Shown here piece by piece: positions 34,761 to 44,070 of a DNA stretch of 64,000 bases. The stretch comes from Planctomycetota bacterium. Lineage in GTDB: Bacteria > Planctomycetota > Planctomycetia > Planctomycetales > Planctomycetaceae. The notes below the pieces were generated by a model. That model did not search any database, had not been told where the DNA came from, and was given only the letters and a program-made list of their open reading frames with translations. Where the stretch lies: positions 1 to 64,000 of the forward strand of contig QWPB01000024.1 of the NCBI GenBank assembly GCA_003671275.1, written 5' to 3'. How positions within the stretch are numbered: the stretch's first letter is position 1; each line of letters starts with the position of its first letter. The position numbers and the translations under genes were made by a program.

Positions 34761-37079
34761 ATGGCGATCGAACCCCCTTCTGCTGCACTTCTGGAACTTC
34801 TGCAGTCGCTGCAACTGGCGACTTCGCAGCAGGTTTTGGCTTGCCAGGGGTTTGCCAAGGCCCTCTGTCTGGACTTGCCCGCATTTGATTCTGTTTGGAT
34901 CGATGCCCTCGTTCAAGGGGATGTGCTGACGCCGTTCCAGGCCAAAGGACTGGTCGAATCCCCTGACCGATTGCGATGCGGAGCCTATGTCCTGGTGGAT
35001 CGGCTGCCGCACGATGGTTGGCCCGTTCGTTATCTGGCCCGGTCCGCGGAGGGGGGGGAACCGGTGACGATGGCGTGTTTGTCTGTGGCTCCCGCGCATC
35101 GGGAAGCGGCCCTGCAGCGGATGGGGGCGCACCTCTACCAGACACGGGCTTTGCAGCATCGCGGTATGATTCGCCCGGTCAGCTGCGAGGTGGTTCACGA
35201 CACGTTGCAGGTCGTATCGGCTGTTCACGCGGGCGAGTCGCTCGATGAGTTGTTGGTGCGGCGCGGGCGGTTGTCGGGTGAACTCGTTCTGGAGATCGCC
35301 AGACAACTGGCGGAAACGCTGACGGCTCTCGAATCAACCGGAGCACTGCACGGCGACTTGCGTCTGCGGAATCTTCAGCTGACTCCTGGAGGTCGCATAC
35401 AGGTGATCAATTCGGGCCTGGTGGCTGCGATTTATCCTCAGGTCTCGATCCATTGGCCACTGCCACTGGCCTGTCATCAGGGATTGGCTCCGGAACTGAT
35501 CGGAACGCACGCCACCCGGACGATGGCCAGTGAGATGTACGCGCTGGGGTGTCTGCTCTGGCAACTGCTGGCGGGGCGTTCCCCTTATTTGCCAGCAGAT
35601 CCTCGACAGCAGATGGCTGCCCATCAGAAGGGGCCGTTCCCGGAATTGCGGCCATTTGCACCAGAAGTGCCGGACCGACTGGTCCAATTGATTGGTCGCC
35701 TGGTGTCTCGTGATCCGCAGGAACGTCCCCGCAGCATGGGACAGGTGTTTCGGGAATTGGGGACCAGTAGCAGTTCAGCCCGGTCACGGCTGGCCGCGTT
35801 TCAGACCTCTACACAAACACTTGTTCCGCTTCGATGGGGCGACAGTTCTCCTCTCCATCGACCCGTTAATCTACAACCGCTACTAACGGCCGTTGTGATT
35901 GCGGTGACGGGTGGTCTGTTCCTGTATCCGCAGGCGGGCAGTGCGGTGATGGATTTCGCGGGGCGGATGCTTTCTGCCCGACAGGAAGCTGCTCCGACAT
36001 CGGAGGATGTCGGCCCGGCCGCCGCACAGGTTGCCCCCCCCGGAGTGGCCCCCGAGTGGGCTGTGCCCGAGGCAGTGGCTCCGCTCCAGGAACAGTCGCC
36101 GCATTCGGGCCGGTTTGTACTCGACCAGGCGGGGCCCTATGCCGCCAGCCAGCACTCTGCGGTTGGCCTCTTGTCGATGGAGGGTGCCCCGGAGGTCCGG
36201 GCCGAAATTCTCGTCCGCGATCAACCGCTCCGCTTGAGTGGTGAGCAGGTCCGGTTGGCGCATCTGGTGGTCCGCCGGGTTGCGGGAAGTCCGGACAACA
36301 TGCCGCTCATTGAAGTGGACGCCCAGTCACTGGTGATTGACGACTGCGAGCTGATCGATGAGAGCGAAGGGCTGACGCCCCCCGTCATCCGGTGGAATCG
36401 TCTCGATGCCAACGATTTGCGAACGACGGTTGTGCAGATCAGCCGGTCGATCGTGTACGGAGGAGGATCGGTTCTCAGTTCCAAAACGGTTCCGCAGCAG
36501 GTGGTCGTGACCGACAGTGCCCTGCTGGGAACCGGAGCGTTTTGTGCTTTGGAGGGGCCCGCCGGGCGACAGGTTTGCCATCTCCGGCTGGTCCGCAGCA
36601 CATTCCGTGAAACGGGCCCACTGGTCCAGCAGGTGACTCTTCCGCAAGGAGCGGTGGGGCGTTCCACCGCCATTGAGTTGGTGTTGCGGCAAGCCGTTCT
36701 GGCTCCCCGTCCGGGGGCCGCCTTGGTCGAAGTGATCGGAATGGCGGGGGGCCGCTGGCGCCCCGCCTTGAGTCTGGATGCGGTGGGGAGTTACCTGCGG
36801 TCCGGGCATGAGGTCGCCGCTCAGCGCAGTTCCGAAGGTCAGCTGGCGGAGCCGATTGATACATCGAGTTTGCCCATAGAAGGTCTGCTCGTTGCGGAAA
36901 TGAATTTTTCCGGACCGTTGGGAATCGATGCGGCAAATAGCCTGCTCAGCGACTACTCCGCGGATATCATGGCCGAACAGCAGCCGGGGTTTTCCCTGAA
37001 CCCCGCCCGAGTGGGGACGGGGCCGCCCGATTCCCGTTCGGTCAATCTGCAAACCGAAATCGAGCCTGCGGCTCCCTGA
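34761..37079 (+). CDS. membrane-anchored protein pseudokinase with C-terminal beta-rich domain
   Basis: A 772-aa protein starting MAIEPPSAAL. Residues 1-75 resemble the N-terminal helix region of planctomycete Ser/Thr kinases (DVLTPFQAKGLV). A kinase-like domain spans about 80-350 but lacks key parts: the glycine loop reads RLPHDGWP, the VAIK lysine is absent (VTMACLSV) and DFG is replaced by NSG (VINSGLV). Retained are the catalytic-loop form HGDLRLRN, the APE motif in GLAPELIG, and the alphaF segment SEMYALGCLLWQLLAGRSPY. A transmembrane helix follows (LLTAVVIAVTGGLFLYP, about 375-392). The extracytoplasmic region (about 500-740) is rich in short beta strands, possibly a right-handed beta helix. 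It is probably a signalling scaffold. panC follows 27 bp later. Confidence 0.82.
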   Translation: MAIEPPSAALLELLQSLQLATSQQVLACQGFAKALCLDLPAFDSVWIDALVQGDVLTPFQAKGLVESPDRLRCGAYVLVDRLPHDGWPVRYLARSAEGGEPVTMACLSVAPAHREAALQRMGAHLYQTRALQHRGMIRPVSCEVVHDTLQVVSAVHAGESLDELLVRRGRLSGELVLEIARQLAETLTALESTGALHGDLRLRNLQLTPGGRIQVINSGLVAAIYPQVSIHWPLPLACHQGLAPELIGTHATRTMASEMYALGCLLWQLLAGRSPYLPADPRQQMAAHQKGPFPELRPFAPEVPDRLVQLIGRLVSRDPQERPRSMGQVFRELGTSSSSARSRLAAFQTSTQTLVPLRWGDSSPLHRPVNLQPLLTAVVIAVTGGLFLYPQAGSAVMDFAGRMLSARQEAAPTSEDVGPAAAQVAPPGVAPEWAVPEAVAPLQEQSPHSGRFVLDQAGPYAASQHSAVGLLSMEGAPEVRAEILVRDQPLRLSGEQVRLAHLVVRRVAGSPDNMPLIEVDAQSLVIDDCELIDESEGLTPPVIRWNRLDANDLRTTVVQISRSIVYGGGSVLSSKTVPQQVVVTDSALLGTGAFCALEGPAGRQVCHLRLVRSTFRETGPLVQQVTLPQGAVGRSTAIELVLRQAVLAPRPGAALVEVIGMAGGRWRPALSLDAVGSYLRSGHEVAAQRSSEGQLAEPIDTSSLPIEGLLVAEMNFSGPLGIDAANSLLSDYSADIMAEQQPGFSLNPARVGTGPPDSRSVNLQTEIEPAAP

Positions 37080-37106
37080 CATCGTCCTCCAGCTTCGTGA
37101 ACGTCC

Positions 37107-37976
37107 ATGAGTCGCTCCGCAGAGTTTATTGTCACAGCCAGTATTCCCGAGGTGCGACAGGCTGTGGCAACGGCCCGTGTGAACGGGTGTACGATTGGTT
37201 GTGTACCGACGATGGGGGCGCTGCACGCGGGGCACATGAGCCTGGTGGAGGAGTGTCGAAAGCGGACCGATTATGTGGTCGCCACCATCTTTGTGAACCC
37301 CAGTCAGTTCGCCCCGCAGGAGGATCTGACCAAGTATCCGCGTCCCCTGGAACGGGATCTGCAGCTGTGTCGTGAGGCCGGAGTCAATCTGGTCTTCGTT
37401 CCCGAAGTGCCCGCCCTGTACCCGCCGGGATTTCAGTCCTGGGTGACTGTGGAAGAAGTGACAAAGCCCCTGGAAGGACTGTTTCGGGCCACCCACTTTC
37501 GGGGGGTCGCGACCATCGTACTGAAGCTCTTCAACATCGTGCAGCCCGACGTGTTATGCTTCGGGGCCAAGGACTATCAGCAACAAACGATGATTCGTCG
37601 CATGGTGCGTGACCTCGACCTGCCAGTTGAGATCGTGGTCTGCCCCACCGTGCGGGAGCCGGATGGCCTCGCGATGAGCAGCCGGAATGTCTATCTCAGC
37701 TCCCAGGAACGGGCCAGCGCACTGGCGCTCTCCCGGGCGCTGCAGTTGGGACAGGATCGTCTGGAGGCTGGTGAACGTGATCTCTCCCGACTCGTCGCGG
37801 AAATGCGGTCTGTACTGACAGTTCATCCGAAGATTACGGTCGACTATGTGTCGCTGTCTGATCCGGACACGTTGATTGAACTGACCGAGCCCCAGGCCGA
37901 AATGGTTGCGTTGATCGCTGCCCGCGTGGGCCCGACACGGCTGATCGATAATCGCGTGTTAAGAATTTCGATGTAA
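37107..37976 (+). CDS. panC: pantothenate synthetase
   Basis: Condenses D-pantoate and beta-alanine with ATP to pantothenate in the coenzyme A pathway. The 289-aa product has the HIGH-type nucleotidyltransferase motif in VPTMGALHAGHMSL, then FVNPSQFAPQEDL, the pantoate-site segment THFRGVATIVLKLFNIVQP, FGAKDYQQQ and the KMSKS-like MSSRNVYLS. All positions are as expected for a full-length enzyme. The ATG at 37107 is 27 bp after the pseudokinase stop, so transcription may continue through both, although no functional link is evident. Confidence 0.95.
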   Translation: MSRSAEFIVTASIPEVRQAVATARVNGCTIGCVPTMGALHAGHMSLVEECRKRTDYVVATIFVNPSQFAPQEDLTKYPRPLERDLQLCREAGVNLVFVPEVPALYPPGFQSWVTVEEVTKPLEGLFRATHFRGVATIVLKLFNIVQPDVLCFGAKDYQQQTMIRRMVRDLDLPVEIVVCPTVREPDGLAMSSRNVYLSSQERASALALSRALQLGQDRLEAGERDLSRLVAEMRSVLTVHPKITVDYVSLSDPDTLIELTEPQAEMVALIAARVGPTRLIDNRVLRISM

Positions 37977-38101
37977 ATGATGTTCCTCAAGGAATTACCG
38001 TTCGAAAGACCTCTCGACCTGTCGGTGCGGACAGTGCTATAAGTCGTGAGGAGTGTTGGGGAAGCACCGCGAGAAGACTTCCGTCGGGCGCTCTGGCAAG
38101 G

Positions 38102-38794
38102 ATGCATGCAATGGATTCTTCGGTCACGGGATATTCGACTCATGGTCTTTCCGCCCCGGCGGAGCACACGGCACCGCTGAATACGGTTCGGGAGTCGCTG
38201 GGCTATCGCTGGCGGATCGTGATTACCACGGTCTCATTGATGGCGGGACTCGTGTTGACCGCCTTGAACCGCCCGCTGGTCTTCGAGGGAAATCGGTGGA
38301 ACTCCGTGCTGGAGATTCTCGGCTGGGGGATCTTTTTCGTTGGCGGGGGACTGCGGCTGTGGGCCTCAACCTACATCTGTGCCCGGAAAACGCGGGAGAT
38401 CGTGCAGACAGGGCCATACTCCCTGTGCCGGAATCCATTGTATTGGGGGACGTTGTTGATGGTGGGGGCCTTTCCCCTGTTCCTGAAAAGTCCGGTACTG
38501 GCGGCAGCCATGCTGCCACCGGTTGTGCTCTATCTGTTTGCCGTGGTTCCCGCCGAGGAAGCTGTCATGGCCCGGCGTCACGGTGAAGGTTATGCCGCCT
38601 ACTGTTCGGAAGTGGCACGGTGGCTGCCGAACTTTTCCCGCTATCAGCGGGGGACTCCCCAGGATGGTCAGCACATCGGGTTCTACCGCGAATGTCAGCG
38701 GATGATCTGGTGGTTGGGCCTGGCGGGAGGTCTGCATCTGCTGTTTCACTATGCCAGTCAATCGTGGTGGTGGCATCCGCTGCGCTGGTGGTAA
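38102..38794 (+). CDS. isoprenylcysteine carboxyl methyltransferase-like membrane protein
   Basis: A 230-aa integral membrane protein with about five hydrophobic segments. The diagnostic motif GPYSLCRNPLYWGTLL matches the GPY-xx-(V/C)RHPxY signature of the ICMT/phospholipid methyltransferase group, and the later EEAVMARRHGEGYAAYC completes the SAM-binding part. Bacterial members methylate unknown small or lipid substrates. The start may be either of two close ATGs (38102 or 38111). A terminator hairpin follows at 38824. Confidence 0.82.
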   Translation: MHAMDSSVTGYSTHGLSAPAEHTAPLNTVRESLGYRWRIVITTVSLMAGLVLTALNRPLVFEGNRWNSVLEILGWGIFFVGGGLRLWASTYICARKTREIVQTGPYSLCRNPLYWGTLLMVGAFPLFLKSPVLAAAMLPPVVLYLFAVVPAEEAVMARRHGEGYAAYCSEVARWLPNFSRYQRGTPQDGQHIGFYRECQRMIWWLGLAGGLHLLFHYASQSWWWHPLRWW

Positions 38795-38823
38795 AGTCGA
38801 ACTGCGGAATTCGGAAATTCTCT

Positions 38824-38857
38824 GACACCACGTGGTCTCCACGCGGTGTCTGTTTCT
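38824..38857 (+). terminator. Rho-independent terminator after the ICMT-like gene
   Basis: The stem GACACC-a-CGTGG / CCACG-c-GGTGTC with a TCT loop and one mismatch is followed by TGTTTCTTGT. Confidence 0.65.
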
Positions 38858-39132
38858 TGTGTGGCCTGTGGCGAAACGGCCTCGCCCCATGTGGCCAAAG
38901 AGCCGCATTGGGCCAAAGTCAATAATGCGTTTGTCCAATTGTTTTTCTGGTAGACGGTCAGGAATTTTTCAGATCGCGGCCGTTTTCCAGGTACGACGAG
39001 AACCACGTTCCAGAGCCGTTAATTTCGATACCTCGTGCAAAACAGAACTATTCCGAATTCTTCACCCATCACTCAGTGTTTTCGAGACTCATTCTGTTTG
39101 CCACCCTTTCTTTTACGGACTTCCCGTCAAAG
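38858..39132. other. upstream region of the sigma-factor gene
   Basis: No gene is visible here. It contains AT-richer DNA (38925-39075) suitable for a promoter. The ORF track opens the sigma-factor frame at a GTG at 39076, but the predicted N-terminus there (MFSRLILFATLSF) is hydrophobic and unlike sigma factors. Confidence 0.4.
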
Positions 39133-40080
39133 ATGACGATCTCAACGCTACTGGAAAGCACGGATGCGAATTGGGACCAGGACAGCTTCCCTCTCAGCAC
39201 AGTCCCCAGCACGTCTCCTCAAGACTTTCCCATTGCCATGCAAAAAACGACAATTCGCAAGAAGCCAGTCGGCACCGTTCAAAACCCCCTCGAAACTTAC
39301 CTGAAAGAAATCAATGAAACGCCCCTTCTGAATGCGGATCAGGAAAAAGACCTCGCTCGTCGAATCGCCCAGGGAGACATGTACGCTCGGGACCATATGG
39401 TGCGAGCCAATCTGCGTCTGGTGGTGAACATTACTCGCGGCTATACCGGCAAGGGGTTGCCGATTCAGGACTTGATTGAAGAAGGAAATCTGGGGCTGCT
39501 GCGGGCGGTCGAGGGATTTGACCCGGATATGAACACCCGGTTCTCGACTTACGCCAGCTACTGGATCAAGCAGTCCATCAGGCGGTCGATCATCAATTCG
39601 GGGAAGACCATCCGCATTCCGGCCTATATGGTGGAACTGCTCACCAAGTGGCGGCGGGCCAACGCCCAGTTGTCGGATGAACTGGGACGATCACCGAGTG
39701 TCGAGGAAGTGGCCCGGCATCTCGAACTGCCGGCTCGCAAGCTGAAGATCGTGAAGAAGGCCATTCAGCTGTATAACGCGACGCCGCAGTCGGAAGAGTT
39801 GGACTCGGACTGGAGTATGGGCGATGCGGTGGCCGACGAGCGGCATCCCGGCCCCGAGGAAGAGATGCTGGAGAATGACAACCTCAAGCATGTGAATCGC
39901 ATGCTGGAGACAATGGACCCGCGCGAAGCGACGATTCTGCGGATGCGATTTGGACTGGATGATGGCGAGCCGCGAACGCTGAAAGAAATTGGAGAACTGC
40001 TCGGTCTGACCCGTGAGCGGGTGCGGCAGATCGAAAGTGAAGCCCTCGAACGTCTGAACAAGGGGCTCACGGGAGAGTAG
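39133..40080 (+). CDS. RpoD/RpoS-like sigma-70 factor (group 1/2)
   Basis: A protein of about 315 aa. Region 1.2 reads NPLETYLKEINETPLL and region 2 contains RANLRLVVNITRGYTGKGL, DLIEEGNLGLLRAVEGFD and the DNA-melting/-10 segment FSTYASYWIKQSIRRSI. Region 3 and the region 4.2 helix-turn-helix (TLKEIGELLGLTRERVRQIESEAL) follow. There is no acidic region 1.1, and the length is short for a primary sigma, so an alternative group 2 factor is likely. The start is uncertain: 39133 (MTISTLLES) or 39238 (MQKTTIRKKPVG), the latter being closer to the conserved core. The gene ends 20 bp before a clear terminator. Confidence 0.9.
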   Translation: MTISTLLESTDANWDQDSFPLSTVPSTSPQDFPIAMQKTTIRKKPVGTVQNPLETYLKEINETPLLNADQEKDLARRIAQGDMYARDHMVRANLRLVVNITRGYTGKGLPIQDLIEEGNLGLLRAVEGFDPDMNTRFSTYASYWIKQSIRRSIINSGKTIRIPAYMVELLTKWRRANAQLSDELGRSPSVEEVARHLELPARKLKIVKKAIQLYNATPQSEELDSDWSMGDAVADERHPGPEEEMLENDNLKHVNRMLETMDPREATILRMRFGLDDGEPRTLKEIGELLGLTRERVRQIESEALERLNKGLTGE

Positions 40081-40099
40081 CCGCCCCTGATTCCACAAG

Positions 40100-40136
40100 A
40101 GCCCAGCGGACAAACCCGTTGGGCTTTTTATTTTTG
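40100..40136 (+). terminator. Rho-independent terminator after the sigma-factor gene
   Basis: The stem AGCCCA-g-CGG / CCG-t-TGGGCT is followed by TTTTATTTTT. This is the clearest intrinsic terminator in the window. It lies between the converging sigma-factor and NtrC-type genes. Confidence 0.88.
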
Positions 40137-40172
40137 GAACGGATGTAGACGGCGTCTGATCGGCTTTTCCCG

Positions 40173-41822
40173 TCAGCGGATCTCAATGCCGTACAGCTTG
40201 ATTTTGCGGTAGATCGTGGCAGGACTGATCGCAAGCCGGTTGGCGGCTTCCAGGGCGGAACCGCACAGTGCGATGGCGCGGCTGATCGAGCGTTTCTCCA
40301 GTTCCTCCATGGAAATGATGTCTTCCTTGATTTCGAATGGGTAAGTATCGCTTTGCGGGGCAGTCGCGATGGCTGTGGTGGGCGGCGGGACGGCCTGGGA
40401 CGGGACTGCAACGAGCGGCTCGATGGGGGCGGCGGGGGCTGGGACGTTGCGGAAACCGTTCGCCATCAACAAATCCACCGGCAGCATGTGAGTCCCGATG
40501 CGATCTCCGTCATTCAAAACCACGATTCGCTGTATCGTGTGGATCAGTTGGCGGACGTTGCCGGGCCAATGGTACGCCTCCAGCTGACGCAGGGCGTCCC
40601 GATCGAATCCTGTCAACTTCTTGCCGTACTGCTGAGAACACTGTGTCAGAAAGTGATGAGCCAGAATCGCCACATCGCCCTCCCGCTCGCGCAGAGGAGG
40701 CAGCATGATTGGAACGACATTCAGCCGGTAGTAGAGATCCTCCCGCAGGAGTTTGTCCCGCACCGCCTGAATCGGGTCACGATTGGTGGCACTGATGATG
40801 CGCACATCGGCCTTCAGGTCTTTGCGTCCTCCGACCGGGCGATAGGTCCGTTCCTGGAGGAAACGCAATAACTTCCCTTGCAGGGCGAGCGGCATCTCCG
40901 TGATTTCATCGAGGAATAATGTTCCGCCGATGGCTTCCCCGACGGCTCCCAATCGCTCTCGATCGGCTCCCGTGAACGCGCCCTTTTCATGCCCGAACAG
41001 TGTCGCTTCGGAGAGTTCGGAGGGGATGGAAGCCATGTTTAATGGAACGTACGCTCCCGCCGCTCGATCGCTGGTGGAATGGATCGCCCCCGCCACGAGT
41101 TCCTTGCCCGTTCCGGATTCACCACAGATCAACACATTGACGTCGGTCGGAGCCACGTTACGGATAATCGAATAGACCGTTCGCATTTGTGGCGAAACGC
41201 CAATCAATCCTTCGTAGCCCAGATTGCTTCCGCCCGTTCCTGCCTCCAACTGATACAGGCGGGTCAGCAGTTGGTGATGTTCGACCGCCTTGGCCAGCGT
41301 GACGGTCAGTTTGGCCTCATCCAGTGGTTTGACCAGGAAGTCGTGAGCCCCCAGCTTGATTGCGGCTGCAGCCACTTCGGGGGAGCTATAACCGGTGGCA
41401 AAGATGATGGGTGTCAGCGGGTACTGACGCCGCAATGATTCAATCAGTGTTGTCCCGTCGATCTCGCCGAGTTGCCAGTCGAGAAGGATCGTCTGGGGGG
41501 CCGTGCCCCGCATGGCGTCGGGGATTTCGGCGGGGGTCAGGGCTGGTCGCACCTCGTAACCCAACTGGCCGAGCATCCAGCCCGCAAGATCTTGAAAGTC
41601 GGGATCATCATCGACGACCAGGACCAGCGGCTGACGGCTCAAAGTGGCAACTCCCACGACAGGGCACATGACGCCTGCCAGCTTAGGTCTTCCCTGAAAA
41701 CGACGCAACACGCGAACGGGAGTCAGCTCTGACACCGCTCTCGTCTCCCCACGCCAGGGCATCACCGCCGCACGGGGTGACTTGAAGGGGGGAGCAGGTG
41801 TCTGAAGCGGACTCTCGTTCAT
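40173..41822 (-). CDS. NtrC-family sigma-54-dependent response regulator
   Basis: Activates sigma-54 promoters after phosphorylation. The 549-aa frame has, after a poorly conserved N-terminal extension, a receiver domain (VLVVDDDPDFQDL, phospho-acceptor Asp in LLDWQLGEIDG, Lys in FLVKPLDE), an AAA+ domain (Walker A GESGTGKELV, the sigma-54 contact GAFTGAD, Walker B GTLFLDEIT, arginine-finger region REDLYYRLNVVP) and a Fis-type helix-turn-helix at the end (SALEAANRLAISPATIYRKIK). The true start may be the ATG at 41669, which removes 51 unconserved residues. No histidine kinase is nearby, so it is an orphan regulator. The SGNH hydrolase gene lies 31 bp upstream on the same strand. Confidence 0.92.
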   Translation of the reverse strand: MNESPLQTPAPPFKSPRAAVMPWRGETRAVSELTPVRVLRRFQGRPKLAGVMCPVVGVATLSRQPLVLVVDDDPDFQDLAGWMLGQLGYEVRPALTPAEIPDAMRGTAPQTILLDWQLGEIDGTTLIESLRRQYPLTPIIFATGYSSPEVAAAAIKLGAHDFLVKPLDEAKLTVTLAKAVEHHQLLTRLYQLEAGTGGSNLGYEGLIGVSPQMRTVYSIIRNVAPTDVNVLICGESGTGKELVAGAIHSTSDRAAGAYVPLNMASIPSELSEATLFGHEKGAFTGADRERLGAVGEAIGGTLFLDEITEMPLALQGKLLRFLQERTYRPVGGRKDLKADVRIISATNRDPIQAVRDKLLREDLYYRLNVVPIMLPPLREREGDVAILAHHFLTQCSQQYGKKLTGFDRDALRQLEAYHWPGNVRQLIHTIQRIVVLNDGDRIGTHMLPVDLLMANGFRNVPAPAAPIEPLVAVPSQAVPPPTTAIATAPQSDTYPFEIKEDIISMEELEKRSISRAIALCGSALEAANRLAISPATIYRKIKLYGIEIR

Positions 41823-41853
41823 CCGCCGTTGGCAGATGTTCGCCGTGGGGCAC

Positions 41854-43119
41854 TTACTTCACGGGGACGATCTCGAACGTTTGGGCCTTCATTACCAGTG
41901 TTTTGGAAACTTCCGCGTCGAGGGCGGACAGCTTGGCCAGACGTTCGGCGATGATCGCCTGCTTCCGGGCTTCGAGTTCAGTTGCCGGAATCACTTCATG
42001 GACCCATCCGGGGACGTTGCTCAACACAATTCCCCGAAAGATCTGATCGTGGTGAAAGCGGTTCTTGTTTTCGACAGCAGCTTTCACGGCTTTGGCCTGT
42101 TCCGCGATCGGGCCATCGGCCAGGGCTTCCATCGCGAGGTTCGTTCCCGCGGTCAGTTGCTCACTGGTCCGCTCCGCAATTGCTTTACCACCAATTCGCA
42201 CGGAGTACTTGCCCTCGGTCAGGCCGGTGACCTTGAGCCGGTAGTCATTGAGCTCTTCCAGGATCGGGGCATGGGGCAGAATGCTCACCGCTTCTGAGGG
42301 GAAGAAGGGCAGGGCTCCGTCGAGACGGGTGAAGCTGACCCCCCCGTCTTTGGCCGAGACAGCTTCAATCTGGCAGTTGCTGGCCGAGACGACCTTGCCC
42401 CCGGCGGCATCGATCTCCGCGGCTGAGACGAGCGTGGGAAAGTGGAGTCCCCTGAGGATCGCGGCGGCCATCAGGGCTTGTCCCGGAGGACCGGGATGGA
42501 CCGCATCGCCCGAGGTAATGCGGTCGTACTTGGGCCCCTTGGCCCGTGCGGCGTCCAGGACGGCAAGGTATGGATGGAACTGGTCAACGAAGAGTCCCTC
42601 GTTTTTCTCGGCGATGGCTTTCACGCCTTCCGAGAACTTCTCCAGCGTCTGGTTGTAGGCGACCAGCGCTGTCGGTCCCTGGTCTCCGGTGTCGAGCGGT
42701 TGGGGTGTGACCCAGGCGGTCCGGATCTGGGATTTCTTCGCCTGATCGGCCATCCCTTGTAAGCCGTCCATGTAGGTTTTGAAGACGTTCTCCTGGAATC
42801 CGCCATAACCACCATCGTTCATCCCGAAGTCCGCTGTCATCGCGGTCGGCTTGTGGATCAGTACGTCCCGAGCGAACCGCGAATTGCCGCCTGGAGAACG
42901 GTCGCCGCCGATTCCAACATTGCGAAACGTCAATTTCCAGCTGGGGAAGCGGGTGACCGTCCACATTTCAACATAGTTGGAGTAGAGATGCTGTTCGGTG
43001 ATGCTGTCACCGATCATGACAACAACATCCCCGTTCTTGAAAAAGAACTCGGCCGCCTGGGATGTGGCTGAGGTGCAAACGGTGATTGCGACCAAACACC
43101 AATACATGAGCTTCCGCAT
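41854..43119 (-). CDS. secreted SGNH/GDSL hydrolase
   Basis: A 421-aa exported enzyme with a signal peptide (cleavage near SQAAE). Block I is VVMIGDSITEQHLY with the nucleophilic Ser, block II the Gly in NVGIGGDRSPGG, block III the Asn in FGMNDGGYG and block V the D-x-x-H in GDAVHPGPPG. The C-terminal 150 residues form an extra domain ending in a helical tail. Such enzymes deacetylate or de-esterify polysaccharides; the exact substrate is unknown. GGAGAG before the ATG at 43119 decides this start over the ORF's 43227. It is followed at 31 bp by the NtrC-type regulator, so the two may be co-transcribed. Confidence 0.87.
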   Translation of the reverse strand: MRKLMYWCLVAITVCTSATSQAAEFFFKNGDVVVMIGDSITEQHLYSNYVEMWTVTRFPSWKLTFRNVGIGGDRSPGGNSRFARDVLIHKPTAMTADFGMNDGGYGGFQENVFKTYMDGLQGMADQAKKSQIRTAWVTPQPLDTGDQGPTALVAYNQTLEKFSEGVKAIAEKNEGLFVDQFHPYLAVLDAARAKGPKYDRITSGDAVHPGPPGQALMAAAILRGLHFPTLVSAAEIDAAGGKVVSASNCQIEAVSAKDGGVSFTRLDGALPFFPSEAVSILPHAPILEELNDYRLKVTGLTEGKYSVRIGGKAIAERTSEQLTAGTNLAMEALADGPIAEQAKAVKAAVENKNRFHHDQIFRGIVLSNVPGWVHEVIPATELEARKQAIIAERLAKLSALDAEVSKTLVMKAQTFEIVPVK

Positions 43120-43341
43120 GAAGGACTCTCCGTCAGAGCGAGTGAAGATCGGGGTTGTGAAGTAACAGAGATGGGTTTCGGGAGTATGGAGGGTCGAGCA
43201 GGCAGCAACAAGTTGGCGGTGGTTCATCGGAGGGTGTCGTGTGTGTTTCTGGACACCGTTGAATCCGCCGAAACTTCCAAGGGAGTTCGACCCGTCTGTT
43301 CGAGGGAAGTTCTGTCACGGGCATTCCGACGACCGGTTCGC

Positions 43342-44070
43342 TTACTGTCTGCGCAGGCGTTTTCCGAGGGCGTCGATCGCGGACTGAGACGCCTTGCGGG
43401 CCTCGGCGAATCCCGCCACGGTGGGCGTCCCTTGGCGGCAATAGTCAAGGATGATCTGCTCCGCATCCATCAGTTCGCGGCAGGCATCGGGGATCTCACT
43501 GGCAATCTCGATCGGCACGGTTGTCACGCCATTTCGGTCGGCATGCAACAGCACATGGGGTTCAATGCAGATCCCGCCGACGGTGACCGGCACGTTCAGA
43601 TGCGGCATGTGGCAGTAGCCGTGCGAGCAGATCGATCCATTCGTGAAAACCGGGAAGTCGAAGGCTTCCACCTGATCGAGATCGCGGCCCGTTCCCGACG
43701 TGATCAGCCCCCGGGCCCCAAACGACTTGTAGACCGTACACATCACTTCGCCGAAGGTTGCCGACACGCACGGCTGGTCCAGATCCTGGAACACCATGAC
43801 CGGCGGACCGGGGACACCGGCAAACGCTTCCACTTGATCTTTCATCCCGGTGTAGGCATCGCCTCCACGCGGCGGCTGCATGCTCCGAAACGTTGCCGTG
43901 ACGGCAAAGCCCACCATCGGCGGCAGCTTGGGGAAGCAGGCTTTGATGGAGTCGTTCATGTACCCCTGATGTCGGGGACGCACGTCGAACAGCTCGATCA
44001 CATTGCAGACCGTGGGGGTATCGTACTTGGCCAAGGCATCGAGCGTGGCAGCGGAGAGGGCGATCGACAT
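43342..44070 (-). CDS. RraA-like family protein
   Basis: A 242-aa protein starting MSIALSAATLDALAKYDTPTVCNVIELF, the normal opening of RraA/HMG-aldolase-like proteins. The core FGEVMCTVYKSFGARGLITSGTGRDLDQV contains the G-x-x-G-x-x-RD metal/oxyacid site, and the later HADRNGVTTVP is also family-typical. Members include the RNase E inhibitor RraA and 4-hydroxy-4-methyl-2-oxoglutarate aldolases; planctomycete versions near hydrolase genes are more likely metabolic lyases. The ORF's start at 44118 adds 16 unlikely residues. It sits 222 bp upstream of the SGNH hydrolase on the same strand. Confidence 0.85.
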   Translation of the reverse strand: MSIALSAATLDALAKYDTPTVCNVIELFDVRPRHQGYMNDSIKACFPKLPPMVGFAVTATFRSMQPPRGGDAYTGMKDQVEAFAGVPGPPVMVFQDLDQPCVSATFGEVMCTVYKSFGARGLITSGTGRDLDQVEAFDFPVFTNGSICSHGYCHMPHLNVPVTVGGICIEPHVLLHADRNGVTTVPIEIASEIPDACRELMDAEQIILDYCRQGTPTVAGFAEARKASQSAIDALGKRLRRQ

